The notes beneath the pieces are model-generated. The model was not told where the DNA came from. It did no database searches and saw only the letters and a program-made list of their open reading frames with translations. Shown one piece after another: positions 5,030 through 7,929 of a stretch of 7,929 nucleotides of DNA. The stretch covers positions 1-7,929 of the forward strand of contig JAITAW010000283.1 of NCBI GenBank assembly GCA_031283905.1. Reading direction: 5' to 3'. Position numbers and translations under genes: made by a program. Position 1 is the first letter of the stretch, and every line of letters begins with the position of its first letter. This stretch comes from Treponema sp. (GTDB lineage Bacteria; Spirochaetota; Spirochaetia; Treponematales; Breznakiellaceae).

Positions 5030-5887
5030 ATGGACACATTACGTATTTTGATCCCAAAAGGGCGAATTTTTGACAATGTATCCGCCCTGTTTAGCGACGC
5101 GGGCTTCCCGATCTCCCTTGCGGACAGGACGTACCGCCCGGTCATCGGCGCGGATTGGCTTGACGCGAAGATAATGAAACCGCAAAACGTGGGCGCTCTG
5201 CTTGAACTGGGCAGCCACGACGTGGGTTTTACCGGTATAGACTGGCTGCGGGAAACCGGCGCCGATGTTGAGGAAATCGTGGATTTGGGATTCGACCGCG
5301 TTCGTATTGTGGCCGCAGTTCCAGCGGAGCTTGATCTCCCCGGGCTTAGACGGAAAAAAATCACCGTTGCGACCGAATATGTTCACCTTGCGGAACAATG
5401 GCTTGCAAAAGAAGGATTCGATTTCCGCATACTCCGCACCTATGGCGCCACGGAAGTATTTCCGCCGGATGACGCCGACATGATCATTGACAACACCTCG
5501 TCCGGGCAGACTTTGCGGGACAACGGCTTGCGGATCATCGACACGCTCCTTGAATCATCGACCCGTTTTGTCGCGTCAAAAGCCGCGCTTGCGAATGTGG
5601 AAAAGCGCGGGCGCATCGAAGAGCTTGCCATGCTTTTCAAGGCTGTCCTAGATGGACGGGAGCGGGTGATGCTTGAAATGAACATTGCGGAGTCGCTCTT
5701 TAACACGCTTATCGACTCCCTGCCCAGCATGAGAAGCCCCACCATCGCGCCGCTCTATGGAGACGATGCCGGTTTTGCGGTTAAAATAGCAGTCAAAAAA
5801 CGCGAAGTTCCTGATATTATTCCACGCTTAAAAAAACTCGGCGCCACCGACATTGTTGAATACGATTTACGAAAGGTTGTGCCATGA
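5030..5887 (+). CDS. hisG: ATP phosphoribosyltransferase, long form
   Basis: HisG joins ATP and PRPP to give phosphoribosyl-ATP, the first and feedback-controlled step of histidine synthesis. At 285 residues this is the long form, which does not need HisZ. The N-terminal lobe begins with LRILIPKGRIFDNV (4-17), and VGFTGIDWL (65-73) is a typical substrate-binding loop. ATEYVHLAEQWL (114-125) follows. The PRPP-binding segment DADMIIDNTSSGQTL is at 148-162. The last about 75 residues (from 210), with FAVKIAVKKREVPDI and a terminal EYDLRKV, form the ACT-like regulatory domain that binds histidine in long-form enzymes. The start fits the family N-terminus and sits directly behind a strong -10 box. 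The stop overlaps the hisB start in ATGA (5884-5887). The gene looks intact. Confidence 0.96.
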   Translation: MDTLRILIPKGRIFDNVSALFSDAGFPISLADRTYRPVIGADWLDAKIMKPQNVGALLELGSHDVGFTGIDWLRETGADVEEIVDLGFDRVRIVAAVPAELDLPGLRRKKITVATEYVHLAEQWLAKEGFDFRILRTYGATEVFPPDDADMIIDNTSSGQTLRDNGLRIIDTLLESSTRFVASKAALANVEKRGRIEELAMLFKAVLDGRERVMLEMNIAESLFNTLIDSLPSMRSPTIAPLYGDDAGFAVKIAVKKREVPDIIPRLKKLGATDIVEYDLRKVVP

Positions 5888-6516
5888 ACAGAACAGCCGA
5901 AATTCACAGGACAACCAAAGAGACGGATATTCGCCTCTCCCTTAACCTTGACGGAACCGGAGCCGCCAGGCTGGAGTACCCCGTTGGGTTTATGAAGCAC
6001 ATGCTCGACACCTTTGCGAAACACGGGCTTTTCGATATAACGGCGCAGGCCTCAGGCGATCTTGACGTGGATCAGCACCATCTGATTGAGGATACCGGCA
6101 TTGTGCTGGGACAGTGCTTTGTCCGGGCGCTGGGTGACAAACGGGGCATCAAACGGTGCGGAAGCTGCCTTTTCCCTATGGACGAGACCCTGGCGCGCGC
6201 GGCCGTTGACGTTTCCGGCAGAGCCTTTCTGTCATTCAACGCCGAACTTTCCGGTACGCCGCTCGTTTCCGGCGCGTTCTCCTTTCAAACCGATGTTGTC
6301 GAAGATTTTTGGCAGGGTTTTACTATCGCGGCCGGGCTTGCGCTCCATCTCGACATTCTGCGAGGGCGAAGCGATCATCACAAGATCGAAGCCCTGTTCA
6401 AAGCGTCCGCCCGCGCCTTGCGGGACGCGGTGGAGATTGACGCGCGGGTGCGGGATGCGATCCCCTCAACCAAGGGCATCCTCGATAGGCTAGACAAGCC
6501 GTTGGTAATGGTATGA
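5884..6516 (+). CDS. hisB: imidazoleglycerol-phosphate dehydratase
   Basis: HisB removes water from imidazoleglycerol phosphate, the sixth step of the pathway. At 210 residues it is the monofunctional enzyme without the phosphatase domain of enterobacteria, and about ten residues longer than usual because of a short C-terminal tail. Metal-binding and catalytic signatures are present: TTKETDI (10-16), HML after GFMK (His39), DQHHLIED (63-70, HHxxE), PMDETLARAAVD (98-109) and SDHHKIEALFKA (163-174). The position before His39 is Lys where most family members have Asp (GF-x-DHML), an odd change next to a metal ligand. Translation is coupled to hisG by ATGA, and to hisH at the other end in the same way. 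Confidence 0.95.
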   Translation: MNRTAEIHRTTKETDIRLSLNLDGTGAARLEYPVGFMKHMLDTFAKHGLFDITAQASGDLDVDQHHLIEDTGIVLGQCFVRALGDKRGIKRCGSCLFPMDETLARAAVDVSGRAFLSFNAELSGTPLVSGAFSFQTDVVEDFWQGFTIAAGLALHLDILRGRSDHHKIEALFKASARALRDAVEIDARVRDAIPSTKGILDRLDKPLVMV

Positions 6517-7127
6517 TTGGTGTCCTTGACTATGGCGCCGGCAACCTCGGCTCTGTGATGAACGCGCTCCGGCGGCTCAACGCCCCTGCCCGTTTCGTGC
6601 GCGGACCCGGAGACATGGGCGGCTTTGAAAAAATCATTTTTCCCGGGGACGGGCATTTCGCGACAGCCATGACTTCTCTTGAGAAATCAGGCTACGCTTC
6701 CGCCATTAAGGAATGGATCCAGGCAGACAAGCCGTTTTTGGGAATCTGCATAGGATTACAGCTTTTATTTGACGCATCCGAGGAAGCGCCGCCGGTTGAC
6801 GGCAAGACGGCGCCGGGACTGTCCGTTGTTTCCGGAACCGTACGGCGCTTTCCGGGCAGAAAGGTTCCGCAAATCGGCTGGAACAACACGAAAGCCCGCG
6901 CCTCGTCACTCCTCTTTAAGGGGCTACCGGAAAACTCTTTTTTTTACTACATACATTCCTTTTATGCCGCTCCTGACGACAACGCGCTTGTCACTGCGGA
7001 AGCCGATTATTATCTTACGTATTGCAGCGCGGTCGAACGCGGCGCTCTTTGCGCTGTACAGTTTCACCCTGAGAAATCGGGCGCAATCGGACTTAAACTG
7101 CTGGAAAATTGGATTGCCGAACTGTAA
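6513..7127 (+). CDS. hisH: imidazole glycerol phosphate synthase, glutaminase subunit
   Basis: HisH is a class I glutamine amidotransferase that releases ammonia from glutamine and passes it to HisF, which makes imidazoleglycerol phosphate and AICAR. The 204 residues match the family length. The nucleophile is Cys79 in GICIGLQLL, and His185 and Glu187 in VQFHPEKSG complete the triad. PQIGWN (119-124) and YIHSFYA (146-152) are further family motifs. The oxyanion-strand motif, usually PGVG, is PGDG (44-47) followed by HF, an uncommon variant. The start is coupled to the hisB stop (ATGA, 6513-6516). HisF, without which HisH has no ammonia acceptor, must be encoded elsewhere since the next recognisable DNA is an insertion-sequence remnant. 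Confidence 0.94.
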   Translation: MIGVLDYGAGNLGSVMNALRRLNAPARFVRGPGDMGGFEKIIFPGDGHFATAMTSLEKSGYASAIKEWIQADKPFLGICIGLQLLFDASEEAPPVDGKTAPGLSVVSGTVRRFPGRKVPQIGWNNTKARASSLLFKGLPENSFFYYIHSFYAAPDDNALVTAEADYYLTYCSAVERGALCAVQFHPEKSGAIGLKLLENWIAEL

Positions 7128-7251
7128 TTTTACCTTGCAGCAGGCAAGAGGCTTGAATGTAGATGAGGAAGGCGCAGGAATGAGCGGAACGGAATGATCT
7201 AGCCGACCGAACCCCCATCCGCCAATGGCGGCAAGCGTAAACAGACCTGTT
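7128..7251. other. gap after hisH, no gene seen
   Basis: There is a weak 5-bp stem, CTTGC...GCAAG (7134-7148), without a T-run and so not a convincing terminator. GGAATGA occurs twice (7177-7183 and 7191-7197), and a CCGCC-AAT-GGCGG hairpin lies around 7219-7231. No trace of hisF, hisA or another his gene can be read here. The his transcript may run into the insertion-sequence remnant. Confidence 0.4.
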
Positions 7252-7929
7252 GAGGCTGTCGGAAAAGTATACAAACAACAAAAACTATGCAATACTTCAG
7301 TTACTATACCACGATACAAATATTTTGATATATCCCAGGGATTATTCCTTACCGCCTACCTTGAGCAGCAACTCAAACCCGGCTCCTTCGAACAACATAC
7401 CGTGAACTATCTCATCGACCGGGCGGGCCTCTCCTCCTTCGACGCCGCCTTCCATAACGATAAGACCGGGGATCCCGCCTATTCACCCGGCGTGACGCTC
7501 AAAATAATCTTCTCTTGTTACTCCCGGGGGATTATCACCGGACGGCCCATAGAATACGCCTGTAAAACCAATATCATAGTAAAAGCCTTTGCCCGAGGCG
7601 CGGAAAGCGGCTACGACACCATAACGCGCTTCATCAGCGGGCAGGCTGAGGCGGTGAAAGATCTTTTTCCCCGGCGCCGCCCACGTGTTACGCGCCGGGG
7701 CTCATCGGGGGAGAACTGTTCGCCATAGACGGCCGCGAGCCGCCGTCCAAACGCGGCCAAGGAATGGTCCGGGACGCTTGAGGAACCGGGGAAGAAGAAG
7801 AAGGGCCTTGAGGAGTTGACGGGAAAGATCATAGCGCGGCATGTGGCGCCGGATAAACAGGCCGCCGGAGAGAAGGACTTGCCGGGTGCGGCCCGCTCAT
7901 ACGTGTACGGCAAAGAATATCAGGAGAAG
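7252..7929 (+). mobile_element. IS1182-type insertion sequence remnant, left part
   Basis: GAGGCTGTCGGAAAAG at 7252-7267 has the look of the terminal inverted repeat common in IS1182-type elements, and the transposase homology begins about 40 bp inside it. The element continues past the right edge, so its other end, target duplication and full state cannot be seen. It lies 124 bp after hisH in the same orientation. Confidence 0.55.
7303..7929 (+). pseudogene. IS1182-type transposase with two opposing frameshifts
   Basis: Similarity starts at PRYKYFDISQGLFLTAYL and continues through FEQHTVNYLIDR, PAYSPGVTLKIIFSCYSRGI, IEYAC and TITRFISGQAEAVKDLF, the usual N-terminal (DUF772-like) domain of these DDE transposases. 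Between about 7666 and 7685 one base has been lost. The homology then continues in another frame as CYAPGLIGGELFAIDG, which includes the first catalytic Asp. At 7749-7751 one extra A restores the first frame, giving NAAKEWSGTLEE and on to YVYGKEYQEK at the window edge. The original frame has a TAG at 7726-7728, so no full protein is made. No good start codon or Shine-Dalgarno precedes the conserved region: the in-frame ATG at 7225 lies outside the likely inverted repeat, and the expected start appears mutated (ACT at 7303). Confidence 0.8.

Noticed and set aside
5017..6656. Leftward frames antisense to hisG and hisB
   Set aside because: The plus-strand genes are unmistakable and the antisense frames have no motifs or start signals.
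7134..7148. Terminator after hisH
   Set aside because: The stem is only 5 bp and no T-run follows on either strand.
7225..7302. ATG at 7225 as the start of the IS1182-type transposase
   Set aside because: It lies outside the probable terminal inverted repeat at 7252, lacks a ribosome-binding site, and the residues before position 7303 do not resemble the family.
1..7929. CRISPR arrays, tRNA or rRNA genes
   Set aside because: No regularly spaced repeats of suitable length, cloverleaf or rRNA-like sequence was seen on either strand.

Overview
The window looks like chromosomal DNA of a spirochete, most likely a Treponema-type organism from an animal or termite gut. This is inferred from the roughly even base composition of the core genes, the style of the transposase fragments, and the general look of the proteins. 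No rRNA or other marker is present to prove it. Two blocks of ordinary chromosomal genes are separated by about 2 kb of decayed mobile and foreign DNA, and a second insertion-sequence remnant closes the right end.

Left block (1-3068, leftward). The first ten codons of an unidentified leftward gene lie at the left edge, with a good Shine-Dalgarno and an extended -10 promoter. Next comes about 500 bp without a gene. It holds three consecutive perfect stem-loops, a leftward intrinsic terminator with a long T-rich tail, and a nested inverted-repeat cluster. A two-gene leftward operon follows: recN (DNA double-strand-break repair ATPase) and a 264-residue helical protein of unknown function. The start of the second gene overlaps the end of recN by 32 bp.

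Middle (about 3079-4740). This is a mosaic. It contains an IS5-family transposase remnant (rightward, catalytic centre deleted), abutting a truncated and frameshifted IS4-family (DUF4372) transposase (leftward). That element carries an inverted repeat able to hide its own ribosome-binding site. Next is an AT-rich, frameshifted membrane-protein fragment that appears to be cut by the IS4 element. Last is a short rightward gene of 51 codons, unrecognised. About 290 bp of hairpins and short repeats lead to the histidine operon.

Right block (4995-7127, rightward). hisG, hisB and hisH are coupled by ATGA overlaps (4 bp each). They encode ATP phosphoribosyltransferase (long form), imidazoleglycerol-phosphate dehydratase and the glutaminase subunit of imidazole glycerol phosphate synthase. 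The obligate partner of HisH, HisF, is not in the window. From about 7252 an IS1182-type transposase pseudogene runs off the right edge. It has a -1 and a +1 frameshift, only about 70-85 bp apart.

The clearest general signal is promoter architecture. Both recN and hisG lack a Shine-Dalgarno, and both have a near-consensus -10 hexamer only 6-8 bp before the ATG, with a 17-bp spacer to a recognisable -35. This predicts leaderless mRNAs. I found no convincing new defence or enzymatic system here.
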